Source: Mucilaginibacter_A sp050954285 (GTDB taxonomy: Bacteria; Bacteroidota; Bacteroidia; Sphingobacteriales; Sphingobacteriaceae). Taken from it: a DNA stretch of 64,000 bases. The notes below the pieces were generated by a model, which saw only the letters and a list, made by a program, of their open reading frames with translations, searched no databases and was not told the DNA's origin. Location of the stretch: positions 310,001-374,000 of the forward strand of contig JBPBPL010000006.1 in NCBI GenBank assembly GCA_050954285.1, in the 5' to 3' direction. A program made the translations under genes and the position numbers. This document shows, one piece after another, positions 43,415 to 52,150 of the stretch. Position 1 is the stretch's first letter; every line of letters begins with the position of its first letter.

Positions 43415-45862
43415 ATGCTTAAACATTTACTTTTATTGGTATGCTTCTTTTATTGCATCAATTTTGCTTCGGCACAAACCAAAACGATTTCTATCAGCGG
43501 TACTGTAGTTGATTCTGTAAAACAAACGCCCTTAGGCTACGTAACTGTTTTGCTGAAAGATGCGGCCGGAAAAGCCGTTAAAAGTACGTTGACTAAGGAT
43601 GATGGTTCATTTCAGTTACTAAATGTTAATCCTGCTGCTTATCAGTTAAATATTGCTTACGTTGGTTTTGTTGCCAAAATTATACCGGTAAAAGAAGCAT
43701 CTGCAAAAATTGATTTAGGGAAAATAAAACTTTCCGCGTCCAGCAATCAGCTTAAAGAGGTTTCTATCGTGGCTGCAAAACCAATTGTAAGGCGTGAAGT
43801 TGACCGGATTGCTTATGACGTGCAGGCCGATCCGGAAAGTACGGTTTTAACTGCTTTAGATATGATCCGGAAGGTGCCGATGCTTTCTGTAGATGGGCAG
43901 GATAATATCAAACTGAAAGGAAGCGGGAACTATAAGATTTTGATCAATAACAAGGAATCATCGCTGGTGGCCAAAAATCCTTCCGATGTTTTTAAAGCGA
44001 TGCCTGCTGCCAATATCGAACGGATTGAAGTAATTACCACGCCTCCTGCCAAATATGATGCGGAAGGTTTGGCCGGAATCATCAATATCATCACTAAAAA
44101 AAATGCTGATCAAGGTTATAATGGCAGCATCAACTTGCGCGAAAATGTGGTTTACGGGCCAGGAATCAACGCTAATGCAACATTAAAAAAAGGCAAGTTT
44201 GGTGCATCAGCTTATGTTGGAATCGGCGATCAAACAAACCGTACCAACCCGTATGATAATACGCAGACTTTTGTAAAAGATAACTCTGTCCTCGGTCAGA
44301 ATGGCAGCAATACCAACGGCGGTTATTACACTTATGGGAATGCAGAATTAAGTTATGAAATTGATACATTGAACCTGCTGACAGCAACGTTGGACTTAAA
44401 TAAAGGAAAGTTTAAGCAGGGAAATAACTATTTTACCTCACAGCAGGATGCGGAAAATAACTTATCGCAATTTTATCACTTGATTAATAATGGTTCAAGC
44501 AGCTGGACAGGCGCGGATGTTGGCCTTAATTATCAGTTGGGTTTTGCCAAGAAGAAAGACCGCTTGCTTACTTTATCCTATAAGTTTTCTCATTCGCCCA
44601 GTATTCAGTTTAATGATGTCAATATCTCACAGGAAATTAATTATCCATTTCCAGATTATCAGCAACACAATACTGCTGGCAGTAATGTACACACATTTCA
44701 GCTGGATTATGTGCATCCAGTAAAAAAATTGAATATAGAAGCAGGCGGAAAAGCTATTTTGCGGGGTAATTATAGTGATTTTACCAGTGAAAATCTGGAT
44801 AATACAACGGGTTTGTATGTCATTAATCCAAGTCAAACCAACGATTTCAACTATCAGCAAAACGTTTACAGCTTATACAATTCATATCAATTAAAGCTCA
44901 CGAAATGGACGGCTAAAGCTGGTTTGCGTTTGGAGCATACCAGTATCAATGCTGATTTTACTTCGGTTGGAAATTCTGCCAAGCAGGATTACAACAATTT
45001 AATTCCATCAATTTCACTTCAAAGAAGTTTTAAAACCAGCAGTATTAACTTTGGTTTTACGCAACGGATCCAGCGGCCGGGTATCTGGCAGTTAAATCCG
45101 TTTGTAGATTTATCCAACCCGAAATTCATCAGCACTGGTAACCCGAATTTAAAACCAGAATTAAATAATTCTTTCGAACTTACTTACAGCAATTTTTCCA
45201 AAGGTTCTATCAACGTTGGGTTAAGTTATGCTTTCTCAAATAATTCCATCCAGAATGTGGCCAGTATTTTAACGCAAACTAATACTTTGGGAAAAACCGA
45301 TACGACTACGCTAAGTACCTATCAAAACTTAGGTACTAATAAAAGCGTCGGTATCAATACAAGTGCGAATTATACATTCTTTAAAAAGCTTTCTTTCAGT
45401 TTAAATGCAGAACTCCGTCAGATTTTTCTGGAAGGATCCTACAACGGAGAATTGTATAAGAACAGCGGTTTAACCGGAAACTCTTCTGCCAATTTGGGTT
45501 ACAAGTTTGATAAAGGTTATCGTTTAGGTTTTGATGCTGGTTTTTATAGCGGCGATGTGCTTTTACAGGGCAAAACTTCGCATTATATTTATTCATCCTA
45601 TAGTGGCTCCAAAGAATTGTTTAAAAAGAAATTGACGGTTTCTTTTGCGGCCGCTAATCCTTATAAGAAATTCTTTATTTTTAATCAATCCAACAACACG
45701 CCAGATTACAACCAGATAGCACATTATTATAACCGTTATCGTTCCTTCAACATTAGCCTGAATTATAAATTTGGTAAGCTGGAAGGCAACATTAAAAAGA
45801 ATGCACATGGCATTAATAACGATGATACCAAAAGTGGTGGCAAAAGCGGCGGCGGTAATTAA
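43415..45862 (+). CDS. Outer-membrane beta-barrel receptor (TonB-dependent type)
   Basis: 815 residues from the ATG at 43415 (MLKHLLLLVCFFYCINFASA), a signal peptide; the frame is open further upstream from a TTG. Domains: CarboxypepD-regulatory-like (about 25-110), plug (VRREVDRIAYDVQADPES, LDMIRKVPMLSVDGQDNIKL, INIITKK), then a barrel of the outer-membrane-beta-barrel family. The tail NDDTKSGGKSGGGN follows the last strand FNISLNYKFGK, so the canonical terminal aromatic is buried behind a Gly/Ser/Lys tail. The decayed gene at 26839-27830 is a relative. Two 15-mer copies lie in its N-terminal coding region. Confidence 0.9.
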   Translation: MLKHLLLLVCFFYCINFASAQTKTISISGTVVDSVKQTPLGYVTVLLKDAAGKAVKSTLTKDDGSFQLLNVNPAAYQLNIAYVGFVAKIIPVKEASAKIDLGKIKLSASSNQLKEVSIVAAKPIVRREVDRIAYDVQADPESTVLTALDMIRKVPMLSVDGQDNIKLKGSGNYKILINNKESSLVAKNPSDVFKAMPAANIERIEVITTPPAKYDAEGLAGIINIITKKNADQGYNGSINLRENVVYGPGINANATLKKGKFGASAYVGIGDQTNRTNPYDNTQTFVKDNSVLGQNGSNTNGGYYTYGNAELSYEIDTLNLLTATLDLNKGKFKQGNNYFTSQQDAENNLSQFYHLINNGSSSWTGADVGLNYQLGFAKKKDRLLTLSYKFSHSPSIQFNDVNISQEINYPFPDYQQHNTAGSNVHTFQLDYVHPVKKLNIEAGGKAILRGNYSDFTSENLDNTTGLYVINPSQTNDFNYQQNVYSLYNSYQLKLTKWTAKAGLRLEHTSINADFTSVGNSAKQDYNNLIPSISLQRSFKTSSINFGFTQRIQRPGIWQLNPFVDLSNPKFISTGNPNLKPELNNSFELTYSNFSKGSINVGLSYAFSNNSIQNVASILTQTNTLGKTDTTTLSTYQNLGTNKSVGINTSANYTFFKKLSFSLNAELRQIFLEGSYNGELYKNSGLTGNSSANLGYKFDKGYRLGFDAGFYSGDVLLQGKTSHYIYSSYSGSKELFKKKLTVSFAAANPYKKFFIFNQSNNTPDYNQIAHYYNRYRSFNISLNYKFGKLEGNIKKNAHGINNDDTKSGGKSGGGN
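43440..43454 (-). repeat. Dispersed 15-mer, type A, in a signal peptide
   Basis: TATGCTTCTTTTATT, coding CFFYC in the receptor signal peptide. Confidence 0.75.
43687..43701 (+). repeat. Dispersed 15-mer, type A, in receptor N-domain
   Basis: GGTAAAAGAAGCATC, coding VKEAS. The surrounding PVKEASAKI is identical to the MnmH C-terminus. Confidence 0.8.
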
Positions 45863-45867
45863 TTTTG
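45860..45867 (+). promoter_or_regulatory. TAnnTTTG -7 box next to the ArsC/Spx-like start
   Basis: TAATTTTG spans the receptor's stop codon and ends 4 nt before the ATG at 45872. Confidence 0.35.
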
Positions 45868-45871
45868 TCGC

Positions 45872-46228
45872 ATGGATATTTACGGCATTAAAAATTGCAA
45901 CACAGTAAAAAAAGCATTAGGCTGGCTGCAATCAAACCACATCGATTTTAGGTTTCACGATTTTAAGAAGGAAGGGGTTTCTGTGGAGAAGTTGCAGGAA
46001 TGGAGCAGCAAAGTTGGTTACGAAAAACTGCTGAACAAACAAGGCCTGACCTGGAAACAATTAGATCCCGAAACTAAAGGAACCATAACCGGCGAAAAAG
46101 AGGCTTTACAACTTTTGCACGATAAAAACAGCATGATCAAAAGGCCGGTTTTGGAGCTTAACGGAAAAGTTATTTTAGGTTTTAACGAACAGGAATATGC
46201 GATGCTGTTTTTATCGGATAAAAATTAA
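45872..46228 (+). CDS. ArsC/Spx-family thioredoxin-fold protein
   Basis: 118 residues. Begins MDIYGIKNCNTVKKALGWL, the YffB/Spx pattern with one active cysteine (Cys9) and no CxxC. HDFKKEGVSVEKLQEWSSKV, LLNKQGLTWKQLD and SMIKRPVLELNGKVILGF (Arg-Pro-Val motif) complete the fold. Members are arsenate-reductase-like by sequence, but YffB-type proteins probably use glutathione or low-molecular thiols; true arsenate reduction is not implied. It starts 9 bp after the receptor stop. Confidence 0.88.
   Translation: MDIYGIKNCNTVKKALGWLQSNHIDFRFHDFKKEGVSVEKLQEWSSKVGYEKLLNKQGLTWKQLDPETKGTITGEKEALQLLHDKNSMIKRPVLELNGKVILGFNEQEYAMLFLSDKN
46131..46145 (+). repeat. Dispersed 15-mer, type B
   Basis: GATAAAAACAGCATG coding DKNSM just before the RPV motif of the ArsC/Spx-like protein. 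Confidence 0.75.
46201..46215 (-). repeat. Dispersed 15-mer, type B, exact, near the C-terminus
   Basis: GATGCTGTTTTTATC coding MLFLS five codons before the end; inverted to the copy 55 bp upstream. Confidence 0.8.
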
Positions 46229-46324
46229 GCTTGCTTCAATTTTGGTAACATTAGCTTTACTTGCCGGTTAATTATAGATTTTTTGCTTAATTATGTCAAT
46301 ACTAATTGCAGAAAATTGATTCAA

Positions 46325-48379
46325 ATGAAATTAAAACTTTTACCGATAAGCGCGTTTGCCTTATTACTTTTTACTGAGCTGGTTTCGGCACAACAAACGC
46401 CGCCAGCTGCAACTCGGCCTGCCGCTCCGGCTGCCGGCCGACCTGACTTTAACCGGATTCAGGAGCCACAAATTCAAACCAATTACAATTACCACGATGC
46501 TTTTGCACCATTTTTTTATACTAAAAATGGCAACGAATATCGCTCGGCAGGCGGCCAGCCTGGCCCGAAATACTGGCAAAATCGCGCCGATTATCAATTA
46601 GCTGCTTCGCTGAATGATCAAACAAATGAAATTACGGGAACGGAAATCCTGACTTATACCAACAACAGTCCTGATAAATTGGGCTTTCTGTGGATGCAGC
46701 TGGATCAAAATCTGTTCAAATCGGATTCGCGCGGATCAGCAATTATCCCAACAACCGGAAGCCGCAACGGTGGCCGCGGAGAAGTTTTTGATGCCGGTTA
46801 TAAAATTAAGTCGGTAAAAGTAGTATCCGGCGGAAAAGGAAAATCGGCAGAAACAGACGTAAAGTTTATGATCAACGATACGCGGATGCAGGTTTTTTTG
46901 CCTCAAAACTTAAATGCTGATGGCGGCCAGGTAAAACTGAAAATTGAATACAGCTTTGTCGAACCCAATTATGGTTCCGACAGAACGGGTTATTTAGACA
47001 CCAAAAATGGAAAAATTTACACCATTGCGCAGTGGTATCCGCGCATGTATGTGTATGATGATATTTACGGCTGGAATGCTTTGCCTTACACTGGTCCGGG
47101 CGAGTTTTATTTAGAATACGGCGATTTCGACATCAACATTACCGCACCGGCAAACCACATTGTAGTTTCTTCGGGAGAGTTGCAAAATCCGCAGGAAGTT
47201 TATACAGCCGAGCAGCAAAAACGCTGGGCTTCGGCTGCCAAAAGCGATCAAACGGTCATGATCCGTACGGCAGATGAAGTAACCAGTAAAGCTTCTCGTC
47301 CGGCAGGAAAATCAACCTTAACCTGGCATTTCAAACTTAAAAATGCGCGTGATGCTTCCTGGGCTTCTTCTGCGGCTTTCATAATTGATGCTGCCAAAAT
47401 GAACTTGCCAAGTGGCCGCAAAGCGATGTCTATTTCGGCTTATCCGGTAGAAAGTGCTGGTGCTGATGCCTGGGGGCGATCAACAGAATACACCAAAAAA
47501 TCCATCGAATTTAATTCGGCCAAATGGTACGAATTTACTTATCCCAATGCTACAACTGTTGCCGGTATTGTTGGCGGAATGGAATATCCGGGCATTGTTT
47601 TCTGCGGATATAAAGCAAAAGGCCGTGGCTTGTGGGGTGTAAACGATCATGAGTTTGGCCACAACTGGTTCCCGATGATTGTAGGATCAAACGAGCGTTT
47701 ATTTGGCTGGATGGATGAAGGTTTTAACACTTTCATCAATACTTTATCAACAGCTAATTTTAACAATGGCGAGTATAAACCCAAAACTTCACCAGATATG
47801 CACCGTATTGGTGCTTATTTTACAGATCCTGCTACCGAGCCGATTTTAACTGCAGTGGATAATCTGAAAGAAAGAAATAATGGAACGTTACTCTATTCTA
47901 AACCAAGCGCTGGTTTGGTTTTGCTGCGCGAACAGATTTTAGGTCCGGAACGTTTTGACCGTGCTTTTCAAACTTACATCAACCGCTGGGCTTTTAAACA
48001 TCCGCAACCGGATGATTTTTTCAGAACAATGGAAAATGTTTCCGGCGAAAGTTTAAACTGGTTCTGGAGAGGCTGGTTCCAAAATAACTGGCGTTTGGAT
48101 CAGGCAGTTCGTGAGGTAAAATATGTAGATAACGATCCGGCAAAAGGCGCTTTGATTACGGTTGATAACCTGGAAAAAATGCCGATGCCAATGATTCTCG
48201 AAATTAAAACCGAAAGCGGCAAAACAAGCCGTATTACGTTGCCGGTAGAAGTTTGGATGCGTAATACCACCTGGACTTTCCGCTATCCATCTACCGAAAA
48301 AATAGAATCGGTAACCTCGGATCCTGATAAAGTTTTGCCTGATTTTAACCCGGATAACAACGTTTGGCAAAATAAATAG
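46325..48379 (+). CDS. M1-family zinc metallopeptidase, secreted
   Basis: 684 residues from the ATG at 46325, which opens the signal peptide MKLKLLPISAFALLLFTELV-SAQ. A Pro/Ala-rich linker (about 22-45) precedes the M1 N-terminal beta domain. The zinc site is HEFGHNW with His442, Glu443, His446 and Glu465 in WMDEGFNTF, the expected 18-residue spacing. Unlike classical aminopeptidase N, the GAMEN loop is replaced by VGGMEYPG, which is still compatible with the family. The C-terminus holds helical and small beta segments. Periplasmic or outer-surface peptidase. Confidence 0.93.
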   Translation: MKLKLLPISAFALLLFTELVSAQQTPPAATRPAAPAAGRPDFNRIQEPQIQTNYNYHDAFAPFFYTKNGNEYRSAGGQPGPKYWQNRADYQLAASLNDQTNEITGTEILTYTNNSPDKLGFLWMQLDQNLFKSDSRGSAIIPTTGSRNGGRGEVFDAGYKIKSVKVVSGGKGKSAETDVKFMINDTRMQVFLPQNLNADGGQVKLKIEYSFVEPNYGSDRTGYLDTKNGKIYTIAQWYPRMYVYDDIYGWNALPYTGPGEFYLEYGDFDINITAPANHIVVSSGELQNPQEVYTAEQQKRWASAAKSDQTVMIRTADEVTSKASRPAGKSTLTWHFKLKNARDASWASSAAFIIDAAKMNLPSGRKAMSISAYPVESAGADAWGRSTEYTKKSIEFNSAKWYEFTYPNATTVAGIVGGMEYPGIVFCGYKAKGRGLWGVNDHEFGHNWFPMIVGSNERLFGWMDEGFNTFINTLSTANFNNGEYKPKTSPDMHRIGAYFTDPATEPILTAVDNLKERNNGTLLYSKPSAGLVLLREQILGPERFDRAFQTYINRWAFKHPQPDDFFRTMENVSGESLNWFWRGWFQNNWRLDQAVREVKYVDNDPAKGALITVDNLEKMPMPMILEIKTESGKTSRITLPVEVWMRNTTWTFRYPSTEKIESVTSDPDKVLPDFNPDNNVWQNK

Positions 48380-48401
48380 CACACAAATATTTTTTATACG
48401 T

Positions 48402-48437
48402 AAAAGAAGCTTTGGGAAACCAAGGCTTCTTTTTTTT
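48402..48437 (+). terminator. Strong terminator using a 15-mer core
   Basis: AAAAGAAGCTTTGG pairs with CCAAGGCTTCTTTT through 14 pairs (one G-T) around a GAAA tetraloop, followed by a T run to 48437. It lies 23 bp after the M1 peptidase stop; its arms are a type A core and its complement. Confidence 0.9.
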
Positions 48438-48459
48438 GAACATGATTTGCAACAAAACC

Positions 48460-48474
48460 GATACTTCTTTTATC
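48460..48474 (-). repeat. Dispersed 15-mer, type A, exact
   Basis: GATACTTCTTTTATC, 26 bp after the terminator hairpin. Confidence 0.85.
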
Positions 48475-48521
48475 ACCTAAAATTTAACACAACTTTTAAA
48501 TAAAAAGATAGTTATCAGTAC

Positions 48522-49202
48522 ATGAAAAGTCGAATATTGATAACTTTTATAGCTGTTTGGATGCTGTTTGATTATGCACAAGCTCAAAATGTTTTGCGCG
48601 GAACTGTTTTTGAAGGAAAATCTTCGCGCAGATTAGCTAATGTTTTTGTGCGGGATATTAATTCAAAAGAAATCTCACTGACTGATAATTCTGGTAATTT
48701 CACCATCCGAACGGTTAAAAACCATACGCTGGTTTTTACTTCGCCGGGTTATAATCCGGATACTTTGTTTCTGGTTGATCTTCAGCCAAAACACATCGAA
48801 CTGTTGCTGCGCGGTATTACTTTAAATCAGGTAAATATCACTTCCAGCAGAGCTTTCAACCCAAGAGAAGAATATCCGGACGTTTACGAGAAAAGCAAAT
48901 TTGCTTTGTCGCCATCGCGGATTTTTGGAAAAGAAGCTAAAGATGCACGCCGTTTAAAAAGATATTTTGGCCGTGAAGGAGAAGAACGGCAAATAGATTC
49001 GGCTTTTAATGCGGTATATGTAAGCAGTTTGGTGCCCTTAAAAGGAAAAGATTTAGAAAACTTTATGACCATGTACCGGCCAACTTATGCGTTAGTAAAA
49101 GCTCCGCATTCGTCGCTCACGCTTTACATCAATGATTCTTATAAAAAGTTTATGGCTTTGCCTCCAGAAAAACGTAGTATCCAACAATTAACAATTAATT
49201 AA
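48522..49202 (+). CDS. Carboxypeptidase-regulatory-like domain protein, secreted
   Basis: 226 residues. Signal peptide MKSRILITFIAVWMLFDYAQ-AQ. Residues about 25-100 form a CarboxypepD-regulatory-like beta sandwich (LRGTVFEGKSSRRLANVFVR, ISLTDNSGNFTIRTVKNHTL, HIELLLRGITLNQVNI), the fold usually found at the N-terminus of TonB receptors, here without a barrel. The remaining 120 residues are helical (EKSKFALSPSRIFGKEAKDA; PPEKRSIQQLTIN) and unknown. Many Bacteroidota have such stand-alone forms. Confidence 0.85.
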   Translation: MKSRILITFIAVWMLFDYAQAQNVLRGTVFEGKSSRRLANVFVRDINSKEISLTDNSGNFTIRTVKNHTLVFTSPGYNPDTLFLVDLQPKHIELLLRGITLNQVNITSSRAFNPREEYPDVYEKSKFALSPSRIFGKEAKDARRLKRYFGREGEERQIDSAFNAVYVSSLVPLKGKDLENFMTMYRPTYALVKAPHSSLTLYINDSYKKFMALPPEKRSIQQLTIN

Positions 49203-49233
49203 AAGCACATTTAACCAACAAGAGAATTTTTAT

Positions 49234-49734
49234 ATGATAAAAGAAGCAGGTAAAACAATCAATCATCAACTCATTATGTGCTGTTTGGTTATGCTTTTTA
49301 CAGTAAGTTTGGTTAATCAATCTTCCGCACAAATTCTTACAACAGGGGTACTTCCGCAGGACAGAATTTTAGGTAAGTGGATGTCGGTAGAGAAAAATGT
49401 GATGGTTAATGTTTACAAAAATGGAAATAAGTACGGCGCAAAACTGATCTGGTTTGATGATTCTGACGATAAATCCAAACCGATGAATACCCGCATTGAT
49501 TATAACAATCCTGATAAAACGCTTCAAAACCGTAAGCTGATCGGGTTGGAAGTGGTGGATAACCTGGATTACAATCCCACAACCAGCTCTTGGGAGAACG
49601 GCATGATTTACGATGCCAAAAGCGGCCGTAACTGGAGTTCGGCAGCCACCATTACATCTGATGATTTGCTAAAAGTAACCGGTTACTGGCATTTTAAATT
49701 TCTCGGTAAAACAATGGTTTTTAAACGGCCATAA
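49234..49734 (+). CDS. DUF2147 secreted protein
   Basis: 166 residues. Begins MIKEAGKTINHQLIMCCLVM, so the start region is largely made of a 15-mer copy; a later Met (residue 15) would leave a shorter signal peptide and is an alternative. The body fits DUF2147: ILGKWMSVEKNVMVNVYKNG, YGAKLIWFDD, NRKLIGLEVVDNL, WENGMIYDAKSGRNWSS, LKVTGYWHFKFLGKTMVFKR. A lipocalin-like secreted protein of unknown ligand. Confidence 0.88.
   Translation: MIKEAGKTINHQLIMCCLVMLFTVSLVNQSSAQILTTGVLPQDRILGKWMSVEKNVMVNVYKNGNKYGAKLIWFDDSDDKSKPMNTRIDYNNPDKTLQNRKLIGLEVVDNLDYNPTTSSWENGMIYDAKSGRNWSSAATITSDDLLKVTGYWHFKFLGKTMVFKRP
49236..49250 (+). repeat. Dispersed 15-mer, type A, over a start codon
   Basis: GATAAAAGAAGCAGG begins with the G of the ATG at 49234-49236. 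Confidence 0.75.
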
Positions 49735-49740
49735 CCTCCG

Positions 49741-49755
49741 GATACTTTTTTTATC
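49741..49755 (-). repeat. Dispersed 15-mer, centre variant
   Basis: GATACTTTTTTTATC: same outer bases as type A, T instead of C in the centre. Between DUF2147 and the cupin gene. Confidence 0.55.
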
Positions 49756-49773
49756 TACTAAAAATTTTGCTTG

Positions 49774-50133
49774 ATGATTACAGCATATCAATTAATTACC
49801 GGTGCCGACGGCCATTCGCATATTATTAAAGGCCATGTGGCCGAGCACTTTACGAGCAAAGCCATTTCTATTCATTTTAAAGAAACTGCCGCCGGCTCAA
49901 ATTACAGCTGGCATCCGGCACCCACCACACAATTTGTACTTACCTTAACTGGTACTTTGGAATTTACTGTTTTTAGCGGAGAAAAATTTTTGGTGAAAGC
50001 AGGCGAAGTTTTAATTGCGATGGATACTACTGGCAGCGGCCACACTTGGCAAATGCTGGGCAATGAACCCTGGAAACGTGCTTACATAACTTTTGCAGAA
50101 GGCCAGGACCTGGGTTTTGCAGCTGATATTTAA
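49774..50133 (+). CDS. Cupin-domain protein
   Basis: 119 residues from the ATG at 49774. One beta-barrel cupin: HFTSKAISIHFKETAAGSNY, SWHPAPTTQFVLTLTGTLEF, FSGEKFLVKAGEVLIAMDTT, GSGHTWQML. The first cupin motif is degenerate: the usual HxH(x)n E is replaced by W-H-P-A-P-T, so a canonical metal site is doubtful although His48 and the C-terminal His remain. Function cannot be assigned. Confidence 0.85.
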   Translation: MITAYQLITGADGHSHIIKGHVAEHFTSKAISIHFKETAAGSNYSWHPAPTTQFVLTLTGTLEFTVFSGEKFLVKAGEVLIAMDTTGSGHTWQMLGNEPWKRAYITFAEGQDLGFAADI

Positions 50134-50164
50134 ACTGAGAATCAGATGCATGATGCTATTAAAT

Positions 50165-50278
50165 TATGCTTCTTTTATCTCTATAAACTTATTTAATAGG
50201 ATTTAATTCAGCCTTAAGCTCAAAAACGAATTAACGACTCTGCTGTTAACTTAAAAATAGCACGATAAAAGAAGTATC
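50165..50278. repeat. Inverted pair of type A 15-mers
   Basis: TATGCTTCTTTTATC at 50165-50179 and exact GATAAAAGAAGTATC at 50264-50278. The second ends at the base before the ATG of the aldo/keto reductase gene. Confidence 0.85.
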
Positions 50279-51157
50279 ATGAACATTCCTCAAACAATTA
50301 CCATTGCTGGTAAAAGCAATCACCCGATACAAGTTAAACGTTTAGGTTATGGCACCATGCGCCTTCCGGGCGAAGGTGTTTATGGCGAACCGGCAGACCG
50401 GCCAAACGCTTTAGCCATATTAAAACAAGCGGTTAAAAGTGGCATCAACTTTTTAGATACGGCCGATTATTATGGCGAAGATGTAACCAACCGGTTAATT
50501 GCCGAAGCTTTGTATCCTTATTCTGATGATCTGGTGATTTGTACAAAAGTTGGCGGCGCACGCAAACCGGATAAAAGCTGGATTGCTTATAACACGCCGG
50601 AAAATTTGCGTGCCAGCATCGAAAATAACTTGCTCACTTTGAAACTTGACCAGATTACTTTGGTGCATTTTAGGGTGATGCCCGGTGGTACGGATTTTGA
50701 AAAATCAATGGAAACGATGTTTGCCATGCAGCAGGAAGGCAAAATTTTACATGTTGGTGTGAGCAACGTTGATGTTAATGAACTGGAAACGGCCATGAAA
50801 ATGGGCAACATTGCTACCGTAGAAAATATGTTTGGCCACGGGCAGCGCACGTTGCATAAATCAGCTCATGGCGAAAACAGGGGAGGAGAAGAAATTTTAC
50901 ACATTTGCGAAGCGAATGAAATTCCTCTGATCCCTTATTTTTCCCTGTTAAATTCTTTGGGTAAAAAAGATACGCGTATTGCAGAGATCGCTAAAAAATA
51001 CCAGGTAAACGAAGCACAGATTAATCTTGCCTGGCTGCTGCATTATTCGCCCTGGATATTGCCAATTCCCGGAACTTCATCCTTAATTCATTTTGAAGAA
51101 AATATTAAAGCTGCTGATATACAATTAACAGAGGCAGATATGAATTACCTGAAATAA
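50279..51157 (+). CDS. Aldo/keto reductase
   Basis: 292 residues. NADPH-dependent carbonyl reductase fold. The active-site Asp/Tyr pair is in FLDTADYYGED and the Lys in VICTKVGG; the fourth catalytic residue is His in LVHFRVM. The cofactor segment VGVSNVDVNELETAM and the C-terminal LPIPGTSSLIHFEENIKAAD are typical. Substrate unknown. A 15-mer fills the position where a ribosome-binding region would lie. Confidence 0.92.
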   Translation: MNIPQTITIAGKSNHPIQVKRLGYGTMRLPGEGVYGEPADRPNALAILKQAVKSGINFLDTADYYGEDVTNRLIAEALYPYSDDLVICTKVGGARKPDKSWIAYNTPENLRASIENNLLTLKLDQITLVHFRVMPGGTDFEKSMETMFAMQQEGKILHVGVSNVDVNELETAMKMGNIATVENMFGHGQRTLHKSAHGENRGGEEILHICEANEIPLIPYFSLLNSLGKKDTRIAEIAKKYQVNEAQINLAWLLHYSPWILPIPGTSSLIHFEENIKAADIQLTEADMNYLK

Positions 51158-51162
51158 AGATT

Positions 51163-51870
51163 TTAAACTGTCTGACTGGTCAGGTTTTGGCCGGTCGGAC
51201 ATACATCCAGCAACACACAATTTAAACAAGCTGGTTTGAAGTGAAAACACACTTTTTGTCCATGCCGCATCATTACCTGATGATTATCATACATTTCATG
51301 AGCGGTAAAATCAGGCGGCAATAAATTCTCCAATACCCGGTTGGCTTTTGCTTCTCCAATTTTTGCATCAATAATTCCTAAACGAACTGCAACCCGGAAA
51401 TGATGAGAATCTACTGGTAAAGCTTTGGCGCGCAAAGTACTGAACGACAATACCGCCGCGCTGGTTTTCGGTCCAACGCCCGGCAATTCTTCCAGCCATT
51501 TCCGTGCTTCGGCTACTTCTAAACCAGTTAAAAAATTTAAGGATAAAACGCCTAAACGTTCTGTAATCAAGCTTAAAACTTGCTGTATACGTGGTGCTTT
51601 TTGTTCTGGCCAAGTGCAGGGGCTAATTGTTGCTTGTACGACATCGGTTGGCGCATCTCTTACTGCTTCCCAAGAACCGAAAGCGTTGCGCAAATTATTA
51701 AAAGCTTGTCCGGAATCCCGATTTTTAGTTCGGTGAGATAACAATGCAGATACAAGTTCGCTTAATGGATCCAGATCATGAAAATAATTTATCTGGCTGC
51801 CATATACAGCAGATAAACGGTGATGGATTTCCAGTACAAATTCTTCTTTGTTGGGAATGATGATCAGCAT
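51163..51870 (-). CDS. Endonuclease III-like DNA glycosylase
   Basis: 235 residues from the ATG at 51870 (MLIIIPNKEEF); the longer frame to 52047 adds 59 unlikely residues across two repeat copies. Helix-hairpin-helix LEELPGVGPKTSAAVLSF with the catalytic Lys, the catalytic Asp in VDSHHFRVAVRLG, and a C-x6-C-x2-C-x5-C iron-sulfur site in CFHFKPACLNCVLLDVC near the C-terminus. SALLSHRTKNRDSGQAF has HR where Nth has SQQTTD, so this is a divergent EndoIII-like family rather than canonical Nth. Confidence 0.85.
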   Translation of the reverse strand: MLIIIPNKEEFVLEIHHRLSAVYGSQINYFHDLDPLSELVSALLSHRTKNRDSGQAFNNLRNAFGSWEAVRDAPTDVVQATISPCTWPEQKAPRIQQVLSLITERLGVLSLNFLTGLEVAEARKWLEELPGVGPKTSAAVLSFSTLRAKALPVDSHHFRVAVRLGIIDAKIGEAKANRVLENLLPPDFTAHEMYDNHQVMMRHGQKVCFHFKPACLNCVLLDVCPTGQNLTSQTV

Positions 51871-51890
51871 GAACTTAACTAAATTAGGGT

Positions 51891-51905
51891 TATAAAAGAA
51901 GCATT
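51891..51905 (+). repeat. Dispersed 15-mer, type A
   Basis: TATAAAAGAAGCATT, 20 bp upstream of the EndoIII-like start. Confidence 0.75.
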
Positions 51906-52030
51906 TGAAATTACTGCTTTTACAAAGTTGCATGGCTAACAAGATATTGCTGATTAAGGTTTTTGCAGTTTTGAATACTGCTATACCGATGTGAGTGTTT
52001 TTATAACTCTTTAAAATGGGCGTTTCTATT

Positions 52031-52045
52031 CTTACTTCTTTTATC
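52031..52045 (-). repeat. Dispersed 15-mer, type A
   Basis: CTTACTTCTTTTATC, 26 bp upstream of the rpsL promoter -33 element. The next copy downstream is 3.2 kb away. Confidence 0.7.
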
Positions 52046-52071
52046 ACCCAAAAATCTTTTCCTACAACCTC

Positions 52072-52102
52072 TTGATAATCAAAATAAAAGTTGCTACTTT
52101 CG
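52072..52102 (+). promoter_or_regulatory. Promoter of the rpsL operon
   Basis: TTG at 52072-52074 and TACTTTCG at 52095-52102, separated by 20 bp, fit the Bacteroidota -33/-7 pattern with one mismatch. Leader of about 45 nt before rpsL. Confidence 0.65.
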
Positions 52103-52150
52103 CAGTCCTTTTTAGTATAAGGAAAATACTGTAAACATTTAAAAGCAAAA

